Assembly: GCA_965205535.1 (NCBI GenBank)
Contig: CBDBHH010000005.1
Span: 1,674,001-1,738,000, forward strand
Length of the DNA: 64,000 nt
From: UBA8079 sp965205535
GTDB taxonomy: Bacteria > Pseudomonadota > Alphaproteobacteria > UBA6615
Direction of reading: 5' to 3'
This document shows positions 26,318 to 35,518 of the stretch, piece after piece; position 1 is the first letter of the stretch, and the number at the start of each line of letters is the position of its first letter. The position numbers and the translations under genes are program-made. The notes beneath the pieces were generated by a model. The model was not told the DNA's origin, ran no database searches, and was given only the letters and a program-made list of their open reading frames with translations.

Positions 26318-29300
26318 CTACGCGATGGCGCGAATTTCCTCAGCCCCGCGAAGGTCGACCGAGACGAGTTGACTGATGCCGCGTTCCGGCATCGTCACAC
26401 CATATAAACGATCCATACGGGCCATCGTCATGCGGTGATGGGTCACGATCAGGAAACGGGTCGAGCCGATGGTGGAAATATAGTCGAGCAGATTGCAGAA
26501 GCGGTCCACATTGGCATCATCGAGCGGCGCATCGACCTCATCGAGAACACAGATCGGGGCCGGGTTGGTCAGGAACACGGCAAACAGCAGCGCCGTTGCC
26601 GTTAGCGCCTGCTCACCGCCCGACAACAGCGAGAGGGACTGCAGTTTTTTGCCCGGCGGGCTGGCGAAGATTTCGAGTCCGGCCTGCAGGGGATCTTCCG
26701 CCTCGGTCAATTCGAGATGGGCCCGGTCGCCGCCGAACAGGCGCACGAACAGGTCCTGGAAGTGCTTGTCGACTTCCTGGAAAGACGCGAGCAAACGTTG
26801 ACGGGCCTCGCGGTTGAGGCTGGCGATGCCGCGTCGCAGGCGATCGATTGCCGAAACGAGGTCCTCGCGTTCGGTCTGGATTGTCTCGATTTTTTCGGTG
26901 AGCTCTTCCGATTCCTGTTCCGCACGCAGGTTTACCGGGCCCATATTGTCGCGTTCGCGCAACAACCGCTCGAGGCGCCGGTCGGCCGCGTCGAGGTCTG
27001 GCAATTCCTTGCCTTCGGCGATCTCCGCCAGGGCCAGGACATCCTCGGGTTTGCATTCCAGCCGCTCGGAAATACGTTCGATCACGGTTTCCAGTGTCTG
27101 GGTGGCCTGGGCGACGGCGGACTCCGTTCGAACCTTGTCTTCGCGCACACTCCCGAGCTTCGCTTCCGCGTCACGCATGGTCCGCTCTGCCTGGGAGAGC
27201 CGTTCGTCGGCCCGCGCGACGGCATCTGCTGCGTCATTGCGGCGTGTCTCGGATGCGGTCAGCCGGTCCATCAGCGCATTGCGCTGGGTTTCGATCTCGG
27301 CAGGCCGGTTGGCCAGGTTCTGTAATTCACCGCGTGCCTGTGCGTCGCGGGTTTCCAGTTCACCGATGCGTTCGCCCGCACCATTGTCGCGGGCCTGCCA
27401 GGAGGTTTCCTCGGCTGCGAGCGCCGTGATGCGGCGATGGCGTTCTTCGGACTCGCGCACCAGCTGGTCATGCTCGCCCTGTGCGGCGACAGCGGCCGCG
27501 CGAGCTTCGTTAAGCTGGCTGCGCAATGCCTGGGTTTCGCTTCGCAGTGCATCGAGATCGCCGACGGCGCTCTGGCGCGTGCGGGCATCATCCAGCCGGG
27601 TATCGATGTCGGTGATGTCGGCCTGGATTCGGGTCAGGGTTTCGCCGAGATTTTCATGGCGCGCGATCCGGGAGGCAAATTCCCGTGCCAGGCCGGCATG
27701 GGCCCGCCGCGCGTCGGCCGCGCTGTCATCGGCGGTCTCGAGGTCCGCACGTGCGGCCCGTGCGGCTTCACCGGCGTTGTCGGCAGCGTCGCGTGCCGCC
27801 CGGTGCGCCGCTTCGACCTTCTCGAATTCGACCTCTGCCTTCGTGATGCGTCCGCTCAGTTCGGTCAGGCGATTGCGCTGGCGCAACCGGGTGGACGTTG
27901 TCGAGCGGGCGTCGTTGCGCGAGGTGTAGCCATCCCAGCGCCAGAAATTTCCGGTGGTATCGACGAGCCGCTGTCCTGCCTTCAGGTCACGGGCGAGGCG
28001 TTCGCCGGTCTCGGCATCTCCGACCACGCCGATTTGCGCCAATCGACGAGCCAGCGGGCCGGCCTTGCTGACAAATTCACTCAGCGGGCGGACCCCCGAT
28101 GGCAGTCCGGGGTCCTCGGCCGGCACCCCCATGATCTGCCAATGGCGCGGCGCCCGGTCGTCTGACGGCGCGTCCAGATCTTCGCCCAGCGCGGCGCCAA
28201 GCGCCGCCTCATGGCCGGTCGTCACCTCGATCGCATCGATCATCGGCGTCCAGTCGGCGTCGAGGCTCTCGGCCTCTGTTGCCAGCAAGTCTTCGAGGGC
28301 GCCGGCCTCCGCGCGCAAGCGCGACAGGGCTTCATCTGCCTGGGAGCGGGCATCGCGTGCCTTGTCGCGCCCGACGTCGGCAAGCTCGCGTTTTCCTTCG
28401 GCGTCCCCCAGCGTTGCACGGGCGCTTTTGAGGTTTTCCTCCGCACCGTTCAGACGCGTCTCCGCCGTCTCGAGTTCGTCGGAGGAAAGCCCCTGTTCCT
28501 CGATTGCTGCGCGTTCGGCCTTGGCTTCATCATTCTGTGTTTCGAGCCTGCGGCGGCGGGCGGAAAGCTCGCCGATCTCGCGTTCGAGCGCGACGATCTG
28601 TGCTTCGCCGGTTGCCAGGCGCTCCATCAGTTTGGTGAGCTCAACCTCGATGGCTTCGACGCGGCCGACCCGTGTCTCCAGCGCGGTGCGGGTTTCGGCG
28701 ATGAGATCGTCCTCGCCGGCACACGCGCGTTCGATCTCGGCTTTCTCCGTACCCAACCGGGTCAGGGCGTTGCGCGCTTCGGCGGCAAGGCCGCGTTCGC
28801 GGCCCAGATCAGCCTCGATCTGTGCCAACCGGGTCTCCCACTGCTCTGTCGCCGTGCGGTTTCGCTGCTCTTCGGCGTCAAGTTCCTCGCGGGCGAGGTT
28901 CAGGGTCTGCAGTTCAGCGGCGGCCGCGGCCTCGGTTTCGCGCAGCGGTACAAGTTCCGACGCGGCGGTTTCCCGCAGGCGTGTCGCTTCCGATACCACG
29001 CGGGTCTGATCTGCAACCAGGGTCTCGGAATTGCGCAACGCTTCGTCGGCATGCGCGAGATCGGTTCCCGCCGCTGACCAGCGATGATGCAGGACGGTCG
29101 CTTCGGTGCGGCGGATGTCGTGCGAGATGTTCTTGTAACGCCGGGCCTGTCGGACCTGTTTCTTGAGGCCATTCAGCTGGGCGTCGAGGGTCACCAGGAC
29201 ATCGTCGAGCCGTTCGAGGTTGTTCTCAGCCGCGCGCAATCGCAGTTCGGCTTCGTGCCGGCGCGAATGCAGCCCGGTGATGCCGGCGGCCTCTTCCAGC

Positions 29301-29788
29301 AGGATGCGGCGGTCGGTCGGCTTGGCGCTGATCAGCGCACCGACGCGGCCCTGGCTGACAAGTGCCGTCGACCGTGGCCCGGTTGCCTGGTCGGCAAACA
29401 GGATCTGCACATCGCGGGCGCGCACATCTCCGCCGTTGATCTTGTAGTTCGAACCCTTCTCGCGCTCGATGCGACGCGAGATTTCGATGTCGTCGGAATT
29501 GTTGAACTGGGTCGGTGCCGACCGCTCGGAATTGTCGAGGCTGAGGACGACTTCCGCGGCGTTGCGGGCCGGGCGGTCGGACGTGCCACCGAAAATGACG
29601 TCGTCCATGCCGCCGCCGCGCATCTGCTTGGCCGAGGTCTCGCCCATGACCCAGCGCAGCGCTTCCACGAGATTGGATTTGCCACAACCGTTGGGGCCGA
29701 CAATACCGGTCAGGCCGGGAGCGATATCCAGATCGGTCCCGTCAACGAACGACTTGAAGCCTGTCAGTCTCAGCTTGTTGAACTGCAC
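26318..29788 (-). CDS. smc: chromosome segregation protein SMC
   Basis: Condensin ATPase of 1156 residues that organises and segregates the chromosome. N-terminal Walker A is GPNGCGKSN (residues 31-39). Long coiled coils flank the hinge, which falls around residues 500-620 (region with DAPSDDRAPRHW and ARDLKAGQRLVDTTGNFW). The C-terminal ABC signature LSGGEQ and Walker B ICVLDEVDAPLDD complete the ATPase. The start is GTG 29788, giving MQFNKLRLTGFKSFVD as in relatives; an upstream frame to 29854 lacks similarity. It follows the dsbA-like gene, a usual order. Confidence 0.96.
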   Translation of the reverse strand: MQFNKLRLTGFKSFVDGTDLDIAPGLTGIVGPNGCGKSNLVEALRWVMGETSAKQMRGGGMDDVIFGGTSDRPARNAAEVVLSLDNSERSAPTQFNNSDDIEISRRIEREKGSNYKINGGDVRARDVQILFADQATGPRSTALVSQGRVGALISAKPTDRRILLEEAAGITGLHSRRHEAELRLRAAENNLERLDDVLVTLDAQLNGLKKQVRQARRYKNISHDIRRTEATVLHHRWSAAGTDLAHADEALRNSETLVADQTRVVSEATRLRETAASELVPLRETEAAAAAELQTLNLAREELDAEEQRNRTATEQWETRLAQIEADLGRERGLAAEARNALTRLGTEKAEIERACAGEDDLIAETRTALETRVGRVEAIEVELTKLMERLATGEAQIVALEREIGELSARRRRLETQNDEAKAERAAIEEQGLSSDELETAETRLNGAEENLKSARATLGDAEGKRELADVGRDKARDARSQADEALSRLRAEAGALEDLLATEAESLDADWTPMIDAIEVTTGHEAALGAALGEDLDAPSDDRAPRHWQIMGVPAEDPGLPSGVRPLSEFVSKAGPLARRLAQIGVVGDAETGERLARDLKAGQRLVDTTGNFWRWDGYTSRNDARSTTSTRLRQRNRLTELSGRITKAEVEFEKVEAAHRAARDAADNAGEAARAARADLETADDSAADARRAHAGLAREFASRIARHENLGETLTRIQADITDIDTRLDDARTRQSAVGDLDALRSETQALRSQLNEARAAAVAAQGEHDQLVRESEERHRRITALAAEETSWQARDNGAGERIGELETRDAQARGELQNLANRPAEIETQRNALMDRLTASETRRNDAADAVARADERLSQAERTMRDAEAKLGSVREDKVRTESAVAQATQTLETVIERISERLECKPEDVLALAEIAEGKELPDLDAADRRLERLLRERDNMGPVNLRAEQESEELTEKIETIQTEREDLVSAIDRLRRGIASLNREARQRLLASFQEVDKHFQDLFVRLFGGDRAHLELTEAEDPLQAGLEIFASPPGKKLQSLSLLSGGEQALTATALLFAVFLTNPAPICVLDEVDAPLDDANVDRFCNLLDYISTIGSTRFLIVTHHRMTMARMDRLYGVTMPERGISQLVSVDLRGAEEIRAIA

Positions 29789-29853
29789 CGGTACGTAACC
29801 CCCAAAAAAAGAACTCTGCCTAAAAGACACCGCGCATTGTGAACACCGAATCA

Positions 29854-30471
29854 CTACTTCGCCAGAAGCGGATCAATGATTTCCGAGAATTCCTCAATCG
29901 AACGCGACCCCGGATAAAGCTGTCCGTCGATCGCGAATGTCGGCGTGCTCTGAACCCCCTGCGAGCTGGCGTTCTGGCGTTCGGCGAGGAGCCCGTTTGC
30001 GAGTGCCTCGTTTGCGATGCAGCTCTGGAATGTGGCGTCATCAATCCCGGCCAGGCGGCCTATCTTGGCCAATTCACCCACAGGGTCGCTCGACCGCGTC
30101 CAGTTGGGCTGGTTCTTGAACAGAACCTGAACCAGGCCGGCATAGCGGCGCGGGTCGGCGCAGCGGGCCATCATTCCCGCCCGCAGATCGACACCGTCGC
30201 GCGGGAACTCCTTGTAGACGAAGCGAACCTTGCCCGTGTCCACGTATTTCTTTTTCAGGTCGCCATAGACCTCGTTGTGGAAGCTCGCGCAATGGGGACA
30301 GGTGAGCGAGAAATACTCGATCACCGTCACCGGTGCGTCGGGGCTCCCGATGGAACGCTCCTGCAGCGCCGCGGCCGGGTCGATGGCCTGCTGGGCGGGG
30401 GCTGATGTAACCGCAAACGCGAGCGCGATCACGCCGGCCAGGGCGGTACCAATTCCTCTATATAGGCGCAC
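29854..30471 (-). CDS. DsbA family thiol:disulfide oxidoreductase (secreted)
   Basis: A 205-residue periplasmic protein: signal peptide (residues 1-25, ending APAQQ) and a thioredoxin-fold DsbA domain with active site CPHC in SLTCPHCASFHNEVY. The cis-Pro loop is QSTPTFAIDG. The start is GTG 30471, five bases after GGAGGA; a longer frame from 30528 would bury the signal sequence. Upstream of smc, DsbA-like proteins of this type occur across alphaproteobacteria. A partner DsbB is not in the window. Confidence 0.92.
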   Translation of the reverse strand: MRLYRGIGTALAGVIALAFAVTSAPAQQAIDPAAALQERSIGSPDAPVTVIEYFSLTCPHCASFHNEVYGDLKKKYVDTGKVRFVYKEFPRDGVDLRAGMMARCADPRRYAGLVQVLFKNQPNWTRSSDPVGELAKIGRLAGIDDATFQSCIANEALANGLLAERQNASSQGVQSTPTFAIDGQLYPGSRSIEEFSEIIDPLLAK

Positions 30472-30640
30472 AAAGTCCTCCAAACACAAGATGTTGCGAT
30501 TATACGGACCTGCCTTCGCATGGCACAAGCGCAGAAAAACCGCGTTTTACCAATTGGTTAGTAGGCCTGTGGGCGATCCTGACAGGCGAATGTGACGGAA
30601 AGGAGACGGTTATCGCACCGTGAGCGACGGTGGACGCGGG

Positions 30641-31153
30641 TTAGCCGGCGTTGTCCGGCTTGTTTCTTGCCAGCACGGATTCTCCGAAATCCCGCAGCGC
30701 GCGGCGCAATTCGGGGTCATCGACCGCGGCGAGATTTTCGTCGAGTTGCGCCATGTCCGCCGCGTCGGCCTTCGCGGGCTCGGCCTGTTTTGGCCGCTCC
30801 GGCACGGAGATCGGTCCCTGATGCAGGCGCAGGCCCGCGACCGCCCGGTAGCCGTAAAAGGAATTGATCCGTTCGATGACCTGGGGCTCGAGATGCTGCA
30901 GTTCCAGTGCAAGCGGTCCCGTCACCTTTACATGCAAGGTGCCGCCTTCGCCTTCCGGCCCGCGAACCAGGCGCATCGGCACGCACTGGCTGGCGAGATC
31001 GTCGCCGACGATATCGCGCCAGTCCGAGAATACGCTGGCTTCGAAAAAACCGCGTTTGCGCCGGATCGGCGCTGTGGCGCGGCTGCTCTCCGCGCCGATG
31101 GCACGCAGCCCCCCGGCGCGCTTGCTCGCCCTATTGTCGGTTTTCGAGGCCAT
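30641..31153 (-). CDS. DciA-like protein (DUF721)
   Basis: A 170-residue DUF721 protein. The core (about residues 30-105) shows FSDWRDIVGDDLASQCVPMRL, the beta strand GTLHVKVTGPLALELQHLEPQVIERIN and FYGYRAVAGLRL, the pattern of DciA. DciA helps load the replicative helicase in bacteria lacking DnaC. The C-terminal third is Ala/Glu rich and variable. It is divergent from mutY with a 33-base gap and upstream of the dsbA-like gene. Confidence 0.88.
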   Translation of the reverse strand: MASKTDNRASKRAGGLRAIGAESSRATAPIRRKRGFFEASVFSDWRDIVGDDLASQCVPMRLVRGPEGEGGTLHVKVTGPLALELQHLEPQVIERINSFYGYRAVAGLRLHQGPISVPERPKQAEPAKADAADMAQLDENLAAVDDPELRRALRDFGESVLARNKPDNAG

Positions 31154-31186
31154 GGCGCATGTTAGAAGGCAGGGCCGAACGCCACA

Positions 31187-32263
31187 ATGTTTCTGACGAT
31201 GACTGAATCCGCTGCCGCAACGATCCTGGAATGGTACGACCGCCATGCGCGTCGCCTGCCGTGGCGAATTCCGCCCGCGCAATCCCGCCGTGGCGTGCGG
31301 CCGGATCCCTATCATGTGTGGCTCAGCGAAGTGATGTTGCAGCAAACAACGGTGGCGACTGTGGGCCCGTATTTCCGGGATTTTCTCGCGCGCTGGCCCC
31401 GCGTCGAGGACCTGGCGGCCGCGGATCTCGATCAGGTCCTCACCCAGTGGGCGGGGCTGGGCTATTACGCGCGGGCGCGCAACCTGCATAAATGCGCGCG
31501 TCGGGTCTGCGAAGATCACGGCGGCCATTTCCCCGACACCGAGGCGGGCTTGCGCGAATTGCCGGGCATCGGTCCCTACACGGCCGCGGCGATCGCCGCG
31601 ATTGCCTTCGGCCGCGCCACCACGCCGGTGGACGGCAATATTGAGCGGGTGATGGCGCGGTTGTTTGCCGTCGAGGCGCCGATGCCGGATTCAAAGCCGA
31701 CCCTGAAATCTCACGCCGTGCGCCTCACGCCCGACGCGCGCGCGGGCGACTACGCCCAGGCGGTCATGGATCTGGGGGCGACGGTCTGTACCCCGCGCGC
31801 GCCCAGTTGTGGCCTCTGCCCCTGGCGGGCGGACTGTCGGGCCCAGGCAGAAGGCCTGACGGAAACCCTGCCGCGCCGCACCCCCAAGGCGCCGCGCCCC
31901 GTACGCCGGGCGGTCGCCTACTGGATGACCCGCAAGGATGGCTGCGTCCTGCTGCGCCGGCGTCCGGAAACGGGTTTGCTCGGGGGCATGATGGAAGTGC
32001 CGTCGGGCACGTGGGAGGAGACGCCGGAGTTCCACGACGACCCGCCGGTGGCGGCGGATTGGACGTTATTGCCGGGGGTGGTGGAGCACGGCTTTACCCA
32101 TTTGCAGCTCGAACTCCAGATCAAGGCCGTGCGCATCGACGGGCGCACAACGCTGGGCGGCGTGTGGATACCGGTCGAGGCTTTTGGCGATCACGCGCTG
32201 CCCACCCTGACCCGCAAGGTGGTGCGCCATGTGATGGCGCATCTGGGAAAAGGAACGCGTTGA
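31187..32263 (+). CDS. mutY: A/G-specific adenine glycosylase
   Basis: Removes adenine mispaired with 8-oxoguanine. The 358 residues contain the helix-hairpin-helix ELPGIGPYTAAAIAAIAFG, the catalytic Glu of WLSEVMLQQT, the catalytic Asp of PVDGNIERV, and the 4Fe-4S motif C-x6-C-x2-C-x5-C (CTPRAPSCGLCPWRADC). A C-terminal NUDIX-like domain (from about 240) recognises 8-oxoG. The start may be 31187 or the ATG at 31199 (MTESAAA). Confidence 0.97.
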   Translation: MFLTMTESAAATILEWYDRHARRLPWRIPPAQSRRGVRPDPYHVWLSEVMLQQTTVATVGPYFRDFLARWPRVEDLAAADLDQVLTQWAGLGYYARARNLHKCARRVCEDHGGHFPDTEAGLRELPGIGPYTAAAIAAIAFGRATTPVDGNIERVMARLFAVEAPMPDSKPTLKSHAVRLTPDARAGDYAQAVMDLGATVCTPRAPSCGLCPWRADCRAQAEGLTETLPRRTPKAPRPVRRAVAYWMTRKDGCVLLRRRPETGLLGGMMEVPSGTWEETPEFHDDPPVAADWTLLPGVVEHGFTHLQLELQIKAVRIDGRTTLGGVWIPVEAFGDHALPTLTRKVVRHVMAHLGKGTR

Positions 32264-32270
32264 CGCGGAA

Positions 32271-33377
32271 CTAGTTTAGTTCGGCGCGCAATTTCTGACG
32301 CAACACGTCGATCGGGACCAGCTTGCCCTCGACATCCACATGCCAGAACGTCCAGCCGTTGCAGGCTGCAGCCCCCTGCACCTCGGCGCCGATCTTGTGG
32401 ATCGACCCCCGGTTGTCGGCGGCCACGATCGTGCCGTCGGCGCGGATCTTGGCCGCGTGGCGTCGCTTGGGTGCGTAGAGTTTTTCGCCCGGCCGCAACA
32501 TGCCCCGTTCCACGAGCCAGCCGAACGGGATGCGCGGCTGTTCGCGTTTGGACGGGGTCTCGAGAAGTTCGGTCTCGGAGATGCGCCGCGTGTTGGCGAT
32601 TCTCTTCTCGGCGACCGCGATATAGTCCGGGTCACGCTCGATGCCGATGAAATCACGGCCGAGCTGCTTGGCGACGGCGCCCGTGGTGCCGCTGCCGAAG
32701 AAGGGATCGAGGATCACCTCGCCGACCCGGGTCGAGGCGAGCACGACACGGTGCAGCAGCGCTTCGGGCTTCTGGGTCGGATGGGCCTTGCGGCCGTCGT
32801 CGCCCTTGATCCGCTCGTTGCCGTTGCAGATCGGCAGCAGCCAGTCGCTGCGCATCTGCAGGTCTTCGTTCAGGCCCTTCATGGCCTCGTAATTGAACGT
32901 GTATTTCGAATCCTGGCTCTTGGCCGCCCAGATCATCGTCTCGTGGGCATTGGTGAAACGGCGGCCACGGAAGTTGGGCATCGGATTGGTTTTGCGCCAG
33001 ACGACATCGTTGAGAATCCAGAAACCGAGATCCTGCAGCGCCGCGCCGACGCGGAAGATATTGTGATAGCTGCCGATCACCCAGAGCGAGCCATTGGGGG
33101 TCAGGACCCGGTGCACTTCGGCCAGCCAGGCCCGGCTGAATTCATCATAGGCGGCAAGGTCGTCGAACTTGTCCCACGCGTCATCGACCCCGTCGACCTT
33201 GGAGTTGTTCGGTCGCGTGAGTTCGCCCGAGAGTTGAAGGTTGTAGGGCGGGTCGGCGAAGACGACATCGATGCACGCGTCCGGCAGGGCGGACAGCTGC
33301 TCGATGCAGTCGCCTTTGAGAATCACGTTGCGCGCAGGCACGTCGGTGCCTTTGCGACCTTGGCCAGGGGTTCGCAT
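32271..33377 (-). CDS. ccrM: CcrM-type cell-cycle DNA adenine methyltransferase (GANTC)
   Basis: Orphan N6-adenine methyltransferase of 368 residues. Motif IV is DPPYNL (42-47) and motif I, DPFFGSGTTG, follows at 224-233, the beta-class order. The C-terminal part (NGWTFWHVD, PIDVLRQKLR) is the extension typical of CcrM that contacts the GANTC target. No restriction partner is adjacent, which fits an epigenetic regulator of replication and cell cycle. Two GANTC sites lie just upstream of the start (33402-33406 and 33449-33453). mutY ends seven bases from its stop on the other strand. Confidence 0.95.
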   Translation of the reverse strand: MRTPGQGRKGTDVPARNVILKGDCIEQLSALPDACIDVVFADPPYNLQLSGELTRPNNSKVDGVDDAWDKFDDLAAYDEFSRAWLAEVHRVLTPNGSLWVIGSYHNIFRVGAALQDLGFWILNDVVWRKTNPMPNFRGRRFTNAHETMIWAAKSQDSKYTFNYEAMKGLNEDLQMRSDWLLPICNGNERIKGDDGRKAHPTQKPEALLHRVVLASTRVGEVILDPFFGSGTTGAVAKQLGRDFIGIERDPDYIAVAEKRIANTRRISETELLETPSKREQPRIPFGWLVERGMLRPGEKLYAPKRRHAAKIRADGTIVAADNRGSIHKIGAEVQGAAACNGWTFWHVDVEGKLVPIDVLRQKLRAELN

Positions 33378-33401
33378 GGGCGCGGACGATGACCAACTCG
33401 G

Positions 33402-33453
33402 GACTCAGCGTCAATCGGAAAATCGCTGAAAGGCTGATTTAGTGTTTGGAGTC
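33402..33453. promoter_or_regulatory. two GANTC sites upstream of ccrM
   Basis: GACTC at 33402-33406 and GAGTC at 33449-33453 lie in the 82-base gap between ccrM and rnhB, 25 and 72 bases from the ccrM start. In Caulobacter the ccrM promoter is sensitive to the methylation state of GANTC sites in its leader. By analogy this could be autoregulation; here it is inference from position. Confidence 0.5.
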
Positions 33454-33459
33454 AGCCGG

Positions 33460-34083
33460 TTAACGAGATGTTGGGGTGTCTTCGAGCAATTTGCGTATCG
33501 GTGCGAAGCTGCGCCGGTGATGAATTGTTACCCCGAGGGATTCCAGCGCATCGCGGTGTTCCGCCGTGCCGTAGCCGGCATTGCGCTCCCAGCCATAACC
33601 CGGGTGGTCGCGCGCCAGGGCTGCCATCATCCGGTCGCGCGTCACCTTTGCCGCAATCGATGCGGCCGCGATCGCCAGGATCTTCGAATCGCCCCGCACC
33701 ACCGTTTCGCCCGGGCAGGGCAGCGCGGGGAGCTGGTTGCCGTCGATCAGCGCGTGCGCCGGTGCGACGGGCAGGGCGGTCACGGCCCGGGTCATGGCCC
33801 GCAACGTGGCGCGGAGAATATTGTGTTCGTCGATCTCGGCCACCCCGGCGGTCTCGATCGAAAGCCAAAGGCTCCCGCGCTCTTCCTCCGCGCGGATGAT
33901 CTCGAAGCAGCGCTCGCGGGCCGCCTTGCTGAGGGCTTTCGAATCATCGACCCCGGCGCGCCGCAGGGCGGCGCTGCTCTCGGGGCTCAGGATTGCGGCC
34001 GCCGCGACAACCGGCCCGGCCCAGGGGCCGCGTCCGGCTTCGTCGACCCCGGCGACCAGTTCATGAGTGTCTGTGTCCAGCAT
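33460..34083 (-). CDS. rnhB: ribonuclease HII
   Basis: Removes misincorporated ribonucleotides and RNA primers. The 207-residue protein starts with VAGVDEAGRGPWAGPVVAAA (catalytic Asp-Glu), has DDSKALSKAARE, and the later LIDGNQLP and ASIAAKVTRDRMM motifs. It lies directly upstream of ccrM and downstream of the antiporter gene (nine bases). rnhA is also present in this window at 15.3 kb. Confidence 0.96.
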   Translation of the reverse strand: MLDTDTHELVAGVDEAGRGPWAGPVVAAAAILSPESSAALRRAGVDDSKALSKAARERCFEIIRAEEERGSLWLSIETAGVAEIDEHNILRATLRAMTRAVTALPVAPAHALIDGNQLPALPCPGETVVRGDSKILAIAAASIAAKVTRDRMMAALARDHPGYGWERNAGYGTAEHRDALESLGVTIHHRRSFAPIRKLLEDTPTSR

Positions 34084-34092
34084 GCCCGCCGG

Positions 34093-35463
34093 TCAGTCCG
34101 TGCCGCCGTTACGCGGTTTTCGTCGTCCCAGCCTTTTGATCCCGTCGGGTACGGACATGCGTTTGATCCCGTCGGGCACCGACAGCCGTTTGACACTGTC
34201 CGGGACTGAAAGGCGAACCCCTGAGATTTTGCGGACCGCCGATCTCGTCCAGTCGGCCTCGCGTCCGAATGCGACGCGGAAGACATAGCGGATCGAGGCG
34301 CGCTGATAGCGGGCCGCACGGTGTAGCCGCCGGATCGCGTTCATGTAGAGCGGTGAGACGATCAGCGACAGGGCGGTAACCGAGAGAATTATCCGGAACT
34401 CGTCGATGGAAATGATGCCACGCTGCAGCCCGACATTGCCGAGCAGGAACGAAAACTCGCCGACCTGGGCGAGGATCAACGCGGTCAACAACGCCTGCCC
34501 CCAGGGCAGACGAAGGGTGGCAAAAATCGACAGGTTGATCGCGGTCTTGCCGACGGTGACGATCAACAGCATCAGGATGATGATGCCGAGATTGTCCCAG
34601 ATCAGCGACAGATCGATCAGCAACCCGACGGACAGGAAGAAAACCATCATCAAGACGCTCTGGATCGGCATCACCATCTCCAGCATGCTGACGCGAAGAT
34701 TGCTGTTGCCGATGGTGAGGCCGGCCAGGAACGCGCCATAGGCCGGCGAGAGACCGAGCAAGCCGGATACCGTGGCGGCGCCGAAGCAGCAGACCAGCCC
34801 GAGCAACGGGGTCAGGTCCTTATGGCCTTCGGTGTTGCTCAGGACCGGAATATTCAGACGCTGGCGTCGGCTCAGGAACAGGATGAGCCCGAGCAACAGT
34901 GCGACCGACAAGACGATGCGGCCGGCCGCGAAGACGCTGAAGGACCCGACCGCGACCACGTCGAGAAGCAGGATCATCGGCACGACGGCAAGATCCTGGG
35001 CGATCAGGATGCCCACGGTGATCCGGCCGGCGCGGGTGCGGAGCTCGCCGATATCTTCGAGCATCTTCACAGCGACGGCAGTGCTCGAAAGCGCCAGGAC
35101 GAAGGCGAGGAGGACCACCGCCGAGAGCGGCCAGGCCTGTCCCTGGCCAATCAGCCAGACAAGTCCCATCGCCCCCGCGGTCTGAAGGACGACAGTGGTG
35201 ACGGCGATTTTCCATATCTGGCGGAACGCCCGAAGGCTCAGTTCCATGCCGATCACAAAGAGCAGCAGGAGCATGCCGAGTTCGGCGAGCAGGCCGATGC
35301 TCTCTTCGTTCTCGACCAGCTCGAAGCCGGAGGGACCAAGCACCAGCCCGGCGAGGATGTAACCGACGACGGCAGGTTGCCTCAGGCGGGTGAGAAAGAT
35401 ACCGCACGAAAGGGCGACGAGCGCGACTACGGCGAGCGGTAACAGTTCGTCATTCGAGAGCAT
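34093..35463 (-). CDS. monovalent cation:proton antiporter (CPA2/Kef type) with repeat tail
   Basis: A 456-residue membrane protein with about 12 helices: GYILAGLVLGPSGFELVENEE near the start, ALSSTAVAVKMLEDIGELRTRAGR and AFLAGLTIGNSNLR are CPA2 features. It lacks the RCK/TrkA-N domain of full KefB/KefC. Instead there is a basic cytoplasmic tail with three imperfect nine-residue repeats of the form RLSVPDGIK (about residues 418-446), encoded by 27-bp repeats. Whether it moves potassium or sodium cannot be read from sequence. Confidence 0.88.
   Translation of the reverse strand: MLSNDELLPLAVVALVALSCGIFLTRLRQPAVVGYILAGLVLGPSGFELVENEESIGLLAELGMLLLLFVIGMELSLRAFRQIWKIAVTTVVLQTAGAMGLVWLIGQGQAWPLSAVVLLAFVLALSSTAVAVKMLEDIGELRTRAGRITVGILIAQDLAVVPMILLLDVVAVGSFSVFAAGRIVLSVALLLGLILFLSRRQRLNIPVLSNTEGHKDLTPLLGLVCCFGAATVSGLLGLSPAYGAFLAGLTIGNSNLRVSMLEMVMPIQSVLMMVFFLSVGLLIDLSLIWDNLGIIILMLLIVTVGKTAINLSIFATLRLPWGQALLTALILAQVGEFSFLLGNVGLQRGIISIDEFRIILSVTALSLIVSPLYMNAIRRLHRAARYQRASIRYVFRVAFGREADWTRSAVRKISGVRLSVPDSVKRLSVPDGIKRMSVPDGIKRLGRRKPRNGGTD
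34129..34213 (-). repeat. 27-bp tandem repeat in the antiporter tail
   Basis: Three successive in-frame units of 27 bases (TTGATCCCGTCGGGTACGG-like on the plus strand) encode VKRLSVPDG-type nonapeptides. The two units nearest the stop differ at few positions; the third is more diverged. This indicates recent duplication in the 3' end of the gene. Confidence 0.8.
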
Positions 35464-35518
35464 CTTGCGGGCAAGCTAGCACAATGCCCGCGTCGCAAAC
35501 CGGATTTCGGTATGAAAT

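Noticed and set aside
27954..29009. Long plus-strand frames of up to 351 codons opposite smc
   Set aside because: They are Ser/Arg-rich reverse-frame shadows of a GC-rich coiled-coil gene with no domain.
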